NCBI RefSeq assembly: GCF_019175385.1
Contig: NC_083346.1
Coordinates: 62,215,821 to 62,279,820, forward strand
Length of the DNA stretch: 64,000 bases
Direction: 5' to 3'
Source: Lycium barbarum
Lineage: Eukaryota; Streptophyta; Magnoliopsida; Solanales; Solanaceae
Shown here in pieces: positions 34,631-46,674 of this stretch (positions within the stretch are counted from its first letter, which is position 1; the number at the start of each line of letters is the position of its first letter). A program made the translations under genes and the position numbers. The notes under the pieces were generated by a model. The model was not told the DNA's origin. It did not search any database and worked only from the letters and a program-made list of their open reading frames with translations.

Positions 34631-36097
34631 TCACAAATCAACATAGTCAAACAAAGGATTTGGATTACCTGTAACAACATTTGGCGAAGCCTCCTGACCC
34701 TGGCGGCTAGCCAATGCATATATGCGGTTCGACGGACCGCTAGAATCTGAAATACCGCCACGGCCTCGACCGCGGCCCGCCGGTGCCGGCATACCCCGCC
34801 CTGCAGGGCGCATAGCTGAGGGAGTAGAAGATGAACCAGCGGCTGACCCCGTCGGCTGAACTGTATCACCAGAACCACTCGCCATCGGACAATCTTGCAA
34901 AACATGGCCCTGACGGCCGCAGGAAAACCTAGCTCCTGTGGCTCGGTAGCACTTCCCTAGGTGCGATCTCCCACAATAAGAACAACGGGGCCTGGGTGGT
35001 CTGGACTGGCTGGTACCCCTGGTCGTCTGCGAACCTGATGCTCTGGAACTCTGACCTGCTCCTGAGTATCTGACACAATCAAATCCCTCTCCGGTAGACT
35101 GCGGGAGTGCACTCTGCGCCGGCTGAGAAGACTGTCTAACATACTGTTGAGGCTGCCCGCCTTGAGACTCCCCAGAATACCCAGCTGACCTGGCCCGCTT
35201 GGGCGGTCTCCTATCACGATCTCTGCCCGACTGATCCTCTCTGTGCCGGTCCGCCATACCCTGCGCGTAGGCTTGTAACCGGGCGATGTCCATATCAGTC
35301 TGCGATGCCACAGCCATGCAGCCGTCAACTAAATAACGATCCGGCCCTATCACGTACCGGTGCATCCGGTCAGCCATGTCAGCCACTATAGCAGGCGCAT
35401 ATCGAGCCAAAGAATCAAACTCCAAATTATACTCACGAACACTCCGAACCCTCTGCTGCAGCTGTAAAAATCTATCGACCCGCGCCTGTCGTAACTCCGG
35501 GGGCAAAGAGTGGCGGAGAAAAGCGGCCACAAACTCATCCCAAATAGCTGGGGGAGCATCCTCACCTCTGGACAGCTCCCATGACTCATACCAATTTGCC
35601 GCAACATCTCGTAATCTGTGCGAGGCTAACGCAACAGACTCGGTCTCTGAAGCCCTGACCAGTCCCAATGAGCGCCTCATCCCCCGAATAAAGTCATGGG
35701 GGTCCTCCTCGGTCTTAGACCCGAAAAACTCTGGGGGACCGCATGTCAGAAAATCACGAACCCTCAGGCTATCACGCCTGTCATCATCATCATCATCACC
35801 TCTCAGCCCGCGTCTGCGAGCCTGTCCCGCTACCAAAGTCGTCAGTAACTGTACGGCCTCCCTCAACGTCCTATCCTCCGCCCCTGGCTGAGGAGCTGGA
35901 GGCTCGGGCGCTGGAGCCTCTGGAGCTAATGGTGGAGCGGCTCCATGCTCCTCGGGTGGGGGTGTAGCAGAACCCTCTGACTGGGGCATAACATCGGGCA
36001 AATCCTGAGCACGAGCCCAGGTAACTCTCGGCATCTGACTAGTCTCTCCCCCTACCGTCTTGCCCTTCTGGGCGGCTGTCGCCTTCTTCGGAGGCAT
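34631..36097 (-). CDS. gag of compound element G, copy 1 (intact frame, gag only)
   Basis: An open frame of 488 codons from MPPKKATAAQKGK. This start is chosen because A (MPQNGKVTVAQKGK) and C (MSTKRKATAAQKGK) begin the same way; an upstream in-frame ATG adds six residues. Features: a Pro/Ala-rich stretch (residues 40-75), DDDDDDRRDS, EFFGSKTEEDPHDFI and YNLEFDSLARYAP in the capsid-like part, a basic linker, then two knuckles near residues 370-403. The first is complete (CSYCGRSHLGKC). The second reads RFSCGRQGHVLQDC, with Arg in place of its first Cys. An RGRGRGG stretch follows, then IYALASRQGQEASPNVVTG, the usual lead-in to protease. There the frame jumps to a short unrelated end (NPNPLFDYVDL) and stops about 100 bp before the PPT. 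Gag packages element RNA into cytoplasmic particles; pol is deleted. Confidence 0.88.
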   Translation of the reverse strand: MPPKKATAAQKGKTVGGETSQMPRVTWARAQDLPDVMPQSEGSATPPPEEHGAAPPLAPEAPAPEPPAPQPGAEDRTLREAVQLLTTLVAGQARRRGLRGDDDDDDRRDSLRVRDFLTCGPPEFFGSKTEEDPHDFIRGMRRSLGLVRASETESVALASHRLRDVAANWYESWELSRGEDAPPAIWDEFVAAFLRHSLPPELRQARVDRFLQLQQRVRSVREYNLEFDSLARYAPAIVADMADRMHRYVIGPDRYLVDGCMAVASQTDMDIARLQAYAQGMADRHREDQSGRDRDRRPPKRARSAGYSGESQGGQPQQYVRQSSQPAQSALPQSTGEGFDCVRYSGAGQSSRASGSQTTRGTSQSRPPRPRCSYCGRSHLGKCYRATGARFSCGRQGHVLQDCPMASGSGDTVQPTGSAAGSSSTPSAMRPAGRGMPAPAGRGRGRGGISDSSGPSNRIYALASRQGQEASPNVVTGNPNPLFDYVDL

Positions 36098-36146
36098 CTC
36101 TGAAAAACACAACAATCGATCAGAAAAGAGTCATCCTAATAGCACA

Positions 36147-36163
36147 GCTCTATCGCACGATCT
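36147..36163 (-). promoter_or_regulatory. Conserved leader motif with ATCG-TG-CGAT inverted repeat (G unit 1)
   Basis: Minus strand AGATCGTGCGATAGAGC, about 50 bp upstream of the gag start. Confidence 0.5.
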
Positions 36164-36197
36164 AAGATTCAAAGAAAAGAAACACCCTAAATGTCCT

Positions 36198-36202
36198 GTA
36201 GC
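36198..36202 (+). repeat. TSD of solo LTR K, left copy (GTAGC)
   Basis: Identical copy at 39545-39549. Confidence 0.95.
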
Positions 36203-39200
36203 TGTTATATCCGGCATTTTTGCATATTCAGAAAAAAATTCGAGATAACTTGATTCGTAATGAATGAGGCCAAATTTGGACTTTGCTTAGTATGAATGTG
36301 TTGGCTATGAAATTATTGGTGCGAAAATATGGAGGAAGGCCAAGGGCAAAAAATTGGAATTTCGGAAATTAGTTTCGGGAATTTCAAAACAAGACTTGTA
36401 GCCAATTGGGCTAAAAAAAATAAGAAAACTTGGGCCCAAATTAGAGGGGTGGCCGGCCAACTAAAGGCCCAAACCCATGGGAGTTAGTCATGTGACTAAG
36501 TCATGTGACTAACTAGGATAAATATGAAGCTAGTTTCAAGAAGTTTCAAGAAATCAAAAGAAAAATTGAGAGAAAAAGGGAAGGGAGGCTCACGGCCAAG
36601 CTAGAGAAAAAAAGAAAGGAAAAAAAAATTCTTGGAGCTCAATTCTTTGGTTCAAAAATTCATCTCTTTTGGAATTACTACTAAGTGCAAGATTCTCTAC
36701 AAAGTGGTATAATTAGTTTGGCAAGAAAGTGACTTTGGTGGCAAGGAGAATTTATTGGAAAAGGTAAGAATTTCATGTTTTCTTTTATGTTGTGGAAGAT
36801 TTGTAAATGTTGTGATAAGTGGAATTGAATGAACATCATGGAATTGGGGTGTGTGTAGTGTGAGCCGTGTATATATGTGTGTATATATGTGGTCGTGTAT
36901 GTGTATTTTATGTAGTCAAGATGAATTGAATTTTATGTTGTATTTTGGTTGTGGTTATGATGGAATTCATATTGGAAATGAAAGTGGAATGAATTTGATG
37001 GAAGTTGGAAAAATAGATGTTGGCCGTGTGGTATAGGAAGTTGAAATGAATATGAATTGAATTATTTAGTATGTCAATTGTGTTGTTGAAGTCTTGTGAT
37101 GAAGGTGGAAGAATAATGGTTTAGGTTAACATGAAGAATTTGCCGTTAAGTTGTTGTCGGAAAGTATGCGATTTCATATAGTTTATGTAATTATAAGAAT
37201 TGAAGTTGTAAGATGCAAATGGTGATTGTCATAAGTGAAATTAAAAGACGAAAATGTGTTGTGAGTATTTTTGTTGAAATTTGGAGATTTTAAGTGGATT
37301 ATGGTTTTGGTGGAAAACTTGTATATTATGTATATTGTGTGAATATTTAGTAAAATGATATGAAATGATTTTGGAATGTATTGGAGTGATCTTGATGGGT
37401 TGATGAATATGAAAACGTCAATGTTGCATTGAAAGTGTGAAGTTAGAATGGAAGTTATTACATTATAAAGAAAGCAATACTATTCATGCTAGAATGTGTT
37501 TTAACTCAATTGTTGATGTTGCGGATGTTGTTGTTGATATATTGGCCGAGCTAAGTCTCGGGGATGCTATATGTATAGGGGAAATGCTGCCGAAATTTCG
37601 GTAGACAAACATGAATTTAAGTTGAACTCTTAAAAGCCTTATACTCATAATTGGAAACATGACCATTTGTAGATTTTGGGTGAAACAGGAATCGAGTTTG
37701 GACTAGCATAGGACGCAACCAAGGTATGTAAAGTCTTGCCCTTCATTCTTAGGCATGTTCCAAACATAATAGGCTCGGACGCGAGCCTTAGATACGACCC
37801 TATTCCTAGTAATCTGAGATTGAAATTTGCTCCAAATCCTTCAGTAAGATTGAATTAGTTTCTTATCATTTGTCGTCAAAGTGAAATATATGTATGTAAC
37901 TTTCTTGAATGGGGTCGAAGTGTCTTAAAATGATTATGGACGACCTCATAAGGCCTATCATTCCTAATTCACTTTCGCCACCTCGGTTCGGTCCAAGGTG
38001 GACTCACAAGATCCTGATATTTTCTGTATGGCTCTAAGTAACCCACTTCCGTCCGGCACTCACAGGAAACTTTTGTCATCATTCTGTCTGCTATATGCTA
38101 AGTGTTATGACTACAGGTGTGAGCCTTATAACATGTTCTGACGTCTGGAGCGGTTCTAGACATCTTATTCTGATACAGTCTGTCGTGCCATCCCAAATGA
38201 CATTTACGCGTATCTATTATGAATCTTGTCCGATTATTTTGAATTGACCTATCATCTGGACTACTTTAGTTTCATTGAGTCTGTATAATGGTCTGTATGC
38301 ATATGGTTTCTCATTAATCTGTTCGTGGATGCCTCAATGCTTCCTTCACTGCGCCCGGGCCAGGTTCTATTATTCGTGCACATTCAACTGCATTGTTCAC
38401 CGCGTCCCTCGGTGTGCGGGCCGGGTTCTGTTTACATCTGTATATGATTTGATGATGTGTTTGTATGGGGATGGCGGCCAGGATGGCATATGATCTGATC
38501 TGTCTGTCCACCGCGTCCCGTACTAAGAGTGTCGGGATCTGTTACCGCGTCCCTTACTAAAGGGTCGGGATCTGATATGTATGTATATGCTATCTGCATC
38601 TGTATATGCTTATGACTCTGCATGCATGATTCTGTCGGTTACAGTTCTGTATGTCTGGTCTGGAATATGATTCTGTCTGCCACACCTCTGGAAATCTGAT
38701 CTGAATCATGACTCTGTCTGTTGCACTTCTGTACGTCGGGTTCGGATTCTGATTCAATCTGTCACACTTTTGTACCTCTGACTCAGATTACGATTTTCGG
38801 TTAGCCACACTCTGCACTCTTGATCTGTGTTATGATTCTGTCAGCTATACTCTGTCCCTCTGATTCATATTACGGTTCTGTCGGCTATGCCCCGTGCTTA
38901 CGATATATATTGTGGATCTGTCCGTACACTCTGTATTTCTGCTTCGGTTCCGGGTTCGAGTCCGTTCGTTATATTTCTGTATTTCTGATTCAGATTATGA
39001 TTATCGTTGTTACATTTCCGCTTTACATACTCGGTACATTTTCCGTACTGACCCCCTGTTCTTCGGGGGCTGCGCTACATGCCCGCAGGTACAGACGCAC
39101 CGCGTGATACGCCACCAGTGTAGGATCTCCGTTCTGCGGTTTGGAGTGCTCCCTCTTGATCCGGAGCTTATACTTTTGGTATATACCTTTCTCTGTTGTA

Positions 39201-39544
39201 TATTCTGTACATATGTTTATTTGGGGTACGACGGGGCCCTGTCCCGTCATCTGATTCTGTTATGTCTGTTAGAGGCCTGTAGACATGTTTGTGGGTTGTA
39301 GGTTGTCATTGTTCTGGTAGATATGTGTGAGATTGCGACTTAAGTGACCCTGCTTGCTATGATAGCCTCAACGGCTTATGTATAAGTCTATGTATGTATA
39401 TATTTTGTGCGATGTATTCTATATCCGTATGAATCTATATATGCCTAATTTAATTAGTTGGTTAGTACACTAACTCTGTCAGGTAGGTACGTATGGGTGC
39501 CCAGTTAGGACACCAGTCGCGGCCCACGGGGTTGGGTCGTGATA
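36203..39544 (+). mobile_element. Solo LTR K (3342 bp)
   Basis: TGTTATATCCGGCA...GGGTCGTGATA with perfect GTAGC TSDs. The last bases are TGATA where relatives have TGACA. Internal marks: AGTCATGTGACT twice (36486-36497, 36499-36510) just before a TATA-like GATAAATATG; GGGGAAATGCTGCCGAAATTT (37578-37598); ACCGCGTCCC...GGGTCGGGATC modules (38395-38575); and the double hairpin 39033-39069. The 5' leader of G unit 1 is restored if K is removed. Confidence 0.93.
39033..39069 (+). promoter_or_regulatory. LTR double hairpin, K
   Basis: GGTAC 39033-39037 with GTACT 39045-39049 (one G-T pair); CCCCC 39052-39056 with GGGGG 39065-39069. Confidence 0.7.
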
Positions 39545-39549
39545 GTAGC
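39545..39549 (+). repeat. TSD of solo LTR K, right copy (GTAGC)
   Basis: Identical to 36198-36202. Confidence 0.95.
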
Positions 39550-39632
39550 CTCATGTTTATAGATGTGGTGCACAACACACCGATAAACAAGACTCTACGA
39601 GACACGGCCTGTAGACATTCCGAGGACAAACC

Positions 39633-39644
39633 GCTCTGATACCA
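39633..39644 (-). other. Primer-binding site, G unit 1
   Basis: Minus strand TGGTATCAGAGC, 4 nt from the middle LTR at 39649. Confidence 0.93.
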
Positions 39645-41036
39645 CTTCTGTCACGACCCAACCCCGTAGGCCATGACTAGTGACCGAACTGGGCACCCGA
39701 ATACTCTCATCAAATCCGAATCACATACAGATAGCGTATACTGGCACAAATATCACACGCTGCCTCAAATTATATCAAACTGTCTCAGACACATTTCAAA
39801 CACAACCATATATGTACATATATATCAGAAGCCGACAAGGCTATCAAATGACGCAACGGCCCAAAACATATACAAACGCACGCCGACAAGGCTGCCATGG
39901 TAAGTGGGATCATACAAGCACACCCGTACAGAAGTAGGCACAAAACCCACATATACGTCTACAGACCTCTAAACAGACAGACCGAATCATATGGCGGGAC
40001 AGGGCCCCGCGTACCCCTGAACAAATACATACATATGCAACGAATGAAGATATATACAAAAATGTAGGCTCCTGAATAAGAGGAGCACTCCAAACAGCAG
40101 AAGAGGGTATCCTAAACGACTGGATCACCAAACTGTGCGTCTGCACCTGCGGGCATGAAACGCAGCCCCCCGAAGAAAGGGGGTCAGTATGAAATATGTA
40201 CTGAGTATGCAAAGCAGAAGATACAGAAAACAAATCTGAGGCATAAACGAAATAGAAGTACAGAACATAAGTGCAAACTCAAAATATCAAAATGTTTACT
40301 CTCAAAATATAAGTCATGCATAGGGCACAGAGAATATGGTCGCCCGCCCGTCGATGGCGCCATAACACAGCATAACACCAGAAGGTTCAAATCTCCGTAT
40401 CCCCGTCACACATCATAACACAGCATAACGCCATACACAGCATAACACCAAATATAAGTGGAACTCGGCCCTCTAGCGAGTGGCTCGGTGAACCATCAAC
40501 ACAGCATAACACCAGAATATATCGAAGTGCGCACGACTACAGAACCGGCCCGGGACTCGGCGAAAGGAATAACAGAATGCAAGAATAGAGTCGTGAGTAG
40601 TCATATGCATAAAATCAATATCATAACTTCAAACATAAGTAAAATGATCATATTTGAAATCGGAATAATGGTCATACCAAATTCTTTCAAAGATTCTCCG
40701 AATTACATAAAGGAAGGTCGCGGGACCCACGGACGGGTATCGACCCGAATCAGGCCCGCTTATGGAAAACATACTCATTATACGTCATGCCAACTCTTAT
40801 GAAAATGTTGGAACAATCCGAGCCTTTATGCGAAAGATATGACATTCAAAGATTACGAAATTCATTAAAGTGAAACCTTTAGTACAAAGTTTGGAAATCC
40901 CTTCTTTCAAAAACATAATGGTTCATTTTTCATCAAATCATACATAGGAGTGCCAAGGAATATATAGATCATATCATGCTCGGATGTCGGATTTGGAATT
41001 TCCTTAAGGCTCTAATCTAGCCTATGTGAAACTAAG

Positions 41037-41041
41037 GCATG
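41037..41041 (+). repeat. TSD of solo LTR P, left copy (GCATG)
   Basis: Identical copy at 43500-43504. LTR3 shows the empty site AAGGCATGCCAAG near 48060-48073. Confidence 0.95.
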
Positions 41042-43499
41042 TGTCACGCCCCGAACCTGGGCCTGGACGTAACACGGCACCCGGTGCCTGACTGTATGTG
41101 ACCGAGCGAACCAACTGGCTGGCTGAATCAACATGTGATACCAAAACATAACTAATTTATAAAATAAAACTAACACATGCTGATTAACTAAAAGTCTCAC
41201 TGAAATATCATAATGCGGAAATACTTAGACAATCTGAGATATATCTGACAGTAGCCGGCATGGCTAAACCAAAACGATTGAACAACTGCCAACAAGGCTA
41301 ACATAATAAATATCTGACTGTCTGGGCTGTGTCTATGAAGCCTCTAAGAGTACTGAATGATAGAGCTGTCTATAAACTGAAATAACTGGATAGCTGACAA
41401 TGCCCCGAAGGAAGGTGGGGCTCACCAGTAGCTGATACTTGCACTCCTAATTAGCTGGGTCGTCAACCTGTGTATCGTTACCTGCATCGTGAGATGCAGG
41501 CCCCCAAGAAATAAAAAGGGACATCAGTACATTTGAATTGTACTGGTATGTAAAGCAACTGAAGCAATAAAATACTGGAACTGAAACTGAAAACTGAAAA
41601 CTGAAACTGAACTAAACAGGAAAGCAAGAAGCTGAAGTACTCCCTGTTCTGGATGAAGAATCACCTGTAAAACTGTAAATATAACTGTGGCCTGGGGCCC
41701 AAATAATGTGCACAAAAACTGTGGCCTCTGGCCCAAGCAATACGTATGCATAAACTGTGGCCTATGGCCCAAAAGTACAGATACAGGTGTTCCACATTGA
41801 TATTTTACAAAACTGAGACTGGCTATAGCTGATAACATGATATCTGTTTCTGATTCTGGGACTCTTGCAGTTAACTGGTTATACACTGACTGAGACTCAT
41901 GTGATAATAATGCATACGTCTATAAGGATTACATGCTGGGTTCATGATGTTCAAAGTGACAACCATGAACGAATTCTGTAACTGCAACCCTAGAAGATAA
42001 CAGTTCTATATCATTTCATGAAACTAGAGTTAACTATATTCTGAGTCAAATTTCTAACAAGTATGAAGAATGAGGCGTAGGGAGAATCATGAACATTCCC
42101 TAACGTAGATAGTTAGCCTCACATACCTCAATTCCAGCCTTTGAGCGTAATACAATGTTCGTCAACCCTCTCACCTTTGATCTATATCAATACAAGTCAA
42201 AGGGATTCTATATTAGCAATAATATTCATGCTTTGGTCATCTAAGCATTTTATCAAACACTTGGTGGGCATGAAGCTCCACAACCTTCATTAATGGTGTT
42301 TTCTTCACCCAATCCCATTCTATTACTTCTAGATGATTCTACAATCTCAATTAGATGTAATTAACATCATTCTTCATCACTCATATGAATACAACAAATC
42401 CCAAGTCAACAATCCAACAACCCTAGCATAGTTCATATAATTCCCTTCATCAAACCCAATTATTATTCTCCCAAGAATACATCAACACTTTAATCATCAT
42501 GAGAAAGTCATGAAACTTACCTTAGATAGTGGTTGAACAAGTCTTGAGTGGAGTTACTCCTTTAGCACCAAAACCCTACTTCACTTCCCTTGGGTTTTCT
42601 TGAATTAGATGAACTTTGGCTAGGTTTCATACATTTGGGTTCATGGATTTGGTGTTATTGATCATGGATTTCCCTTGAATTTTCTTGTGGATGAAATGTT
42701 GAGAGGGTTCTAGAGGGTTTTCGGACCAAAAATGGTGAGAAAATGGGTTAAAACCAAGTTGGGTCTATATATAATTGTCCAGAAGGTTCGGAACTGGCAC
42801 AACATGCGACACCATATGCGAGTCGCATGTCGAACATGCGAGTCGCATGTTGTGTCGCAAATCATGCCAGCAGCCTAACTCTCACTGGCACAACATGCGA
42901 CACCAAATGCGAGTCGCATGTTGAACATGCGACACCAAATGCGAGTCGCATGTTGAACATGCGAGTCGCATGTTGCGCCAGAACGTGATGAACTATCTGC
43001 GGTAAAATGGCCATAACTTTTGATCCCGATATGCTGTGAGGGCCCACGACCTATGGTTGGAAAGCTCTTTCAATTATCTACAACTTTCATCCTGTGGTGT
43101 TTTTCCCAAATTCCAACTTTATAATAGCGTTTTGGCCCCTTCAAATCAGAACATCCGAAAACGTTTTCCTTAACTCGCCCTTTTGGATGGCTTATGCCCA
43201 TATTTGGCTTATGGGTCTTTCTTGAAACTTACTTAACACTTCATTACCAATATAAGGGACATTATAACTCTTCTCCAAAATTTCATTAAGCCATCATTAA
43301 TTCGATACTCGAAATCCTTTCCCGATACACAACATATACCTTGCTTTCCTTAACAACTTTTGTCTCCTACCTCCAATATCTTTGAAACCTCATTTAGAAT
43401 CATTAAATATTATTCCTTACTTATCGAAACATCATATGCATCATGCCCTTCGTCAGTCAATTCACTGTGCATGAACAGACAAAGTGACGAGGTGTTACA
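41042..43499 (-). mobile_element. Solo LTR P (2458 bp)
   Basis: On plus TGTCACGCCCCGAACC...GAGGTGTTACA with perfect GCATG TSDs and an empty allele visible in the paralogous LTR3. It contains CTGTGGCC...GGCCC repeats near 41680-41770, a TATA-like TATATATA (42766-42773) and the ACATGCGA-type palindrome array (42802-42978). 43011-43230 is homologous to 53671-53890 in solo LTR L. Confidence 0.95.
42802..42978 (-). promoter_or_regulatory. Palindrome array upstream of a TATA-like box (P)
   Basis: At least five ACATGCGA-G-TCGCATGT-type dyads or their halves. On minus they lie about 30 bp upstream of TATATATA at 42766-42773. Confidence 0.7.
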
Positions 43500-43504
43500 G
43501 CATG
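43500..43504 (+). repeat. TSD of solo LTR P, right copy (GCATG)
   Basis: Identical to 41037-41041. Confidence 0.95.
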
Positions 43505-44934
43505 CCAAGAAAAGAAGGTTGCTTTACATACCTCGTACGCACTCCAAGCTAGCCCAACTCAAGCTAATCCCAACCTACGCCTCGGGCTCCCCAAAGTCTA
43601 CAAATACGCCAACGAATATCAAACATTAGACATAGGCACTTAGGCGATTTACTCCAAACTAATACTCAAGTCTACAGAAATTTGGGCAGCATTTCCCCTG
43701 TAAAAAGGCCAACCCCGAGAATTTAACTCGGCCAGAATCAACAACAGCAACAACAATAACCAACCTAGCAACCCCAATGACCAATCCGCAAGATGATATA
43801 ACATTAACAACTCTCTTTTACAACATTCAACAACATTCATAATATACAATTCGACGGCTTACATTCAAGCCACATCACCGCTCATACATTCAACGTCCAA
43901 CCCGAACCCATACCAACAATATTCAAGGACATTTCAAACAAGTTACACAATATTTCCAACAATCCAACAATTTCTCCAATTTACCCAAAAACAGTCCCAA
44001 ACCCGAGAACACAATCCATAACCCATTCTAACAATGCTATTCTCATGAAAATAAAAGTTGCACTAATTGCACATAATTCTCCAAATCAGTCTGCAACACT
44101 TACCATATAAACTTGCGACATTAATGCGTTCCTTGGCATATAGTATGACCCACATTCGGCTATCACCACACATGCATATATTAGTGATTCTTAGCCATCC
44201 TACACACTACAACAATCAAACATGCTACATAAGATCAATTCATCACCTCCACACCACACAACATACACACACCTCACACGGCTAACACACCAAGCACACG
44301 ACCCACTTCCAACATACCCTATCTCTTGATTTTCATCCATTTTAGCATACTACAACATACATACAACATTTATAAAACATAAAACAAGATCAAATCTTAC
44401 CTTTCTTCTTCAACTCCACACTTTACCTAGGGTTTGCGATCTACTAAACGGATGGCTTGATCGCTCTAACAACACTTCCACGTTACTTAGGGACCTTCAA
44501 TTAGTGGATTTGCACCAAAGAAATATTTTTGGGGTGGCTAGAATTGGACTTGGTTTTCTATGGTTCTTGGCCGAATGGTGTTGTTGAAGTTCTTCAACTT
44601 CTTGACTAAGTGTTGAAGTGGTAAATATGACTTAGAAGTCATCCTTTTAAGCTCGCACATAATTTCACCATGTGTCTTTGGCCCACACATGTGTTGGACC
44701 ATTTAAAATTGGCCACAAAGTGTGGGACTTCTTGCATGATTTTCAACTTCCAAATTAGTGACTTTTGGTCCCAACTTTTCCTAATTGTTCCATGCCAACA
44801 ATTTCATGAACAACTTATGTCTCAAAATAAAATCGAAGGTCAAAAGTCTCGACTTCGAGTCCCGGAATGGTCTTGACCCTAACTTATCATAGTTAATCCG
44901 GATTGTCCCAATGTATAAAATACGGGATGTAACA

Positions 44935-44948
44935 TCCTCCCCCCCTTA
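44935..44948 (-). other. Polypurine tract, G interior 2
   Basis: Same purine run as at 34527-34540, adjoining LTR2. Confidence 0.9.
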
Positions 44949-44950
44949 AT

Positions 44951-44970
44951 AACATTCGTCCTCGAATGTT
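44951..44970 (-). promoter_or_regulatory. 20-nt hairpin next to the PPT (G interior 2)
   Basis: Fourth copy of the same perfect-arm hairpin. Confidence 0.8.
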
Positions 44971-45038
44971 AGATTAACCTTATAGGGTCTCACAAACATT
45001 TCGGGGGAGTTTCTTTTATAGCCACATATACAAGTCAT

Positions 45039-46470
45039 TCACAAATCAACATAGTCAAACAAAGGATTTGGATTACCTGTAACAACATTTGGCATATATG
45101 CGGTTCGACGGACCGCTAGAATCTGAAATACCGCCACGGCCTCGACCGCGGCCCGCCGGTGCCGGCATACCCCGCCCTGCAGGGCGCATAGCTGAGGGAG
45201 TAGAAGATGAACCAGCGGTTGACCCCGTCGGCTGAACTGTATCACCAGAACCACTCGCCATCGGACAATCTCGCATAACATAGCCTGACGGCCGCAGGAA
45301 AAACTAGCTCCTGTGGCTCGGTAGCACTCCCCTGGGTGCGATCTCCCATAATAAGAACAATGGGGCCTGGGTGGTCTGGACTGGATGGGACCCCTGGACG
45401 TCTGCGAACCTGATGCTCTGGAACTCTGACCTGCTCCTGAGTATCTGACACTATCAAATCCCTCTCCGGTAGACTGCGGGAGTGCACTCTGCGCCGGCTG
45501 AGAAGACTGTCTAACATACTGTTGAGTCTGCCCGCCTTGAGACTCCCCAGAATACCCAGCTGATCTGGCCCGCTTGGGCGGTCTCCTATCACGATCTCTG
45601 CCCGACTGATCCTCTCTGTGCCGGTCCTCCATACCCTGCGCGTAGGCCTGTAACCAGGCGATGTCCATATCAGTCTGCGATGCCACAGCCATGCAGCCGT
45701 CAACTAAATAACGGTCCAGCCCTATCACGTACCGGTGCATCCGGTCAGCCATGTCAGCCACTATAGCAGGCGCATATCGAGCCAAAGAATAAAACTCCAA
45801 ATTATACTCACGAACACTCCGACCCCTCTGCTGCAGCTGTAAAAATTTATCGACCCGCGCCCATCGTAACTCCGGGGGCAAAAAGTGGCGGAGAAAAGCG
45901 GCCACAAAACTCATCCCAAATAGCTGGGGGAGCATCCTCACCTCTGGGCAGCTCCCATGACTCATACCAATTTGCCGCAACATCTCATAATCTGTGCGAG
46001 GCTAACGCAACGGACTCGGTCTCTGAAGCCCTGACCAGTCCCAATGAGCGCCTCATCCCCCGAATAAAGTCATGGGGGTCCTCCTCGGTCTTAGACTTGA
46101 AAAACTCTGGGGGACCGCATGTCAGAAAATCACGAACCCTCAGGCTATCACGCTTGTCATCATCATCATCACCTCTCAGCCCGCGTCTGCGATCCTGTTC
46201 CGCTACCAAAGTCGTCAGTAACTGTATGGCCTCCCTCAACGTCCTATCCTCCACCCCTGGCTGAGGAGCTGGAGGCTCGGGCGCTGGAGCCTCTGGAGCT
46301 AATGGTGGAGCAGCTCCATGCTCCTCGGGTGGGGGTGTAGCAGAACCCTCTGACTGGGGCACAACGTCGGGCAAATCCTGAGCACGATCCCGGGTAACTC
46401 TCGGCATCTGACTAGTCTCTCCCCCTACCGTCTTGCCCTTCTGGGCGGCTGTCGCCTTCTTCGGAGGCAT
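45039..46470 (-). pseudogene. gag of compound element G, copy 2 (broken)
   Basis: Nearly the same sequence as gag copy 1, but broken. A CGA-to-TGA change after SHRL puts a stop near 45985. One extra T at about 45906-45909 shifts the frame in the DEF codons. A 2-bp loss near 45282 and a 32-bp loss near 45092 alter the end. The knuckle that has Arg in copy 1 reads ASFSCGRQ here, so its first Cys is missing too, and the first knuckle reads CSYYGRSHPGEC with a lost second Cys. It cannot make a full Gag. Confidence 0.9.
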
Positions 46471-46519
46471 CTCTGAAAAACACAACAATCGATCAGAAAA
46501 GAGTCATCCTAATAGCACA

Positions 46520-46536
46520 GCTCTATCGCGCGATCT
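46520..46536 (-). promoter_or_regulatory. Conserved leader motif (G unit 2, one-base variant)
   Basis: Minus strand AGATCGCGCGATAGAGC. The ATCG/CGAT arms are kept; only the spacer base changes. Confidence 0.5.
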
Positions 46537-46658
46537 AAGATTCAAAGAAAAGAAACACCCTAAATGTCCTGTAGCCTCCTGTTTATAAATGTGGTGCACA
46601 ACACACCGATAAACAAGACTCTATGAGACACGACCTGTAGACATTCCGAGGACAAACC

Positions 46659-46670
46659 GCTCTGATACCA
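46659..46670 (-). other. Primer-binding site, G unit 2
   Basis: Minus strand TGGTATCAGAGC, 4 nt from LTR3. Confidence 0.93.
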
Positions 46671-46674
46671 CTTC

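Larger units (their letters stand above)
39649..44934 (-). repeat. G LTR2, shared middle LTR (2823 bp without solo LTR P)
   Basis: Closely similar to LTR1 and LTR3. It serves as 5' LTR for unit 1 and 3' LTR for unit 2. Solo LTR P sits at 41042-43499. One arm of its first hairpin is mutated (CAGTAT, 40185-40190); the C/G stem (40166-40171 with 40179-40183) is kept. Confidence 0.92.

Noticed and set aside
35376..35891. 171-codon plus-strand ORF
   Set aside because: Antisense shadow of gag copy 1 of element G.
36203..39544. K as a complete retrotransposon
   Set aside because: It has LTR-type ends and a TSD but no PBS, PPT or coding region; a solo LTR explains everything seen.
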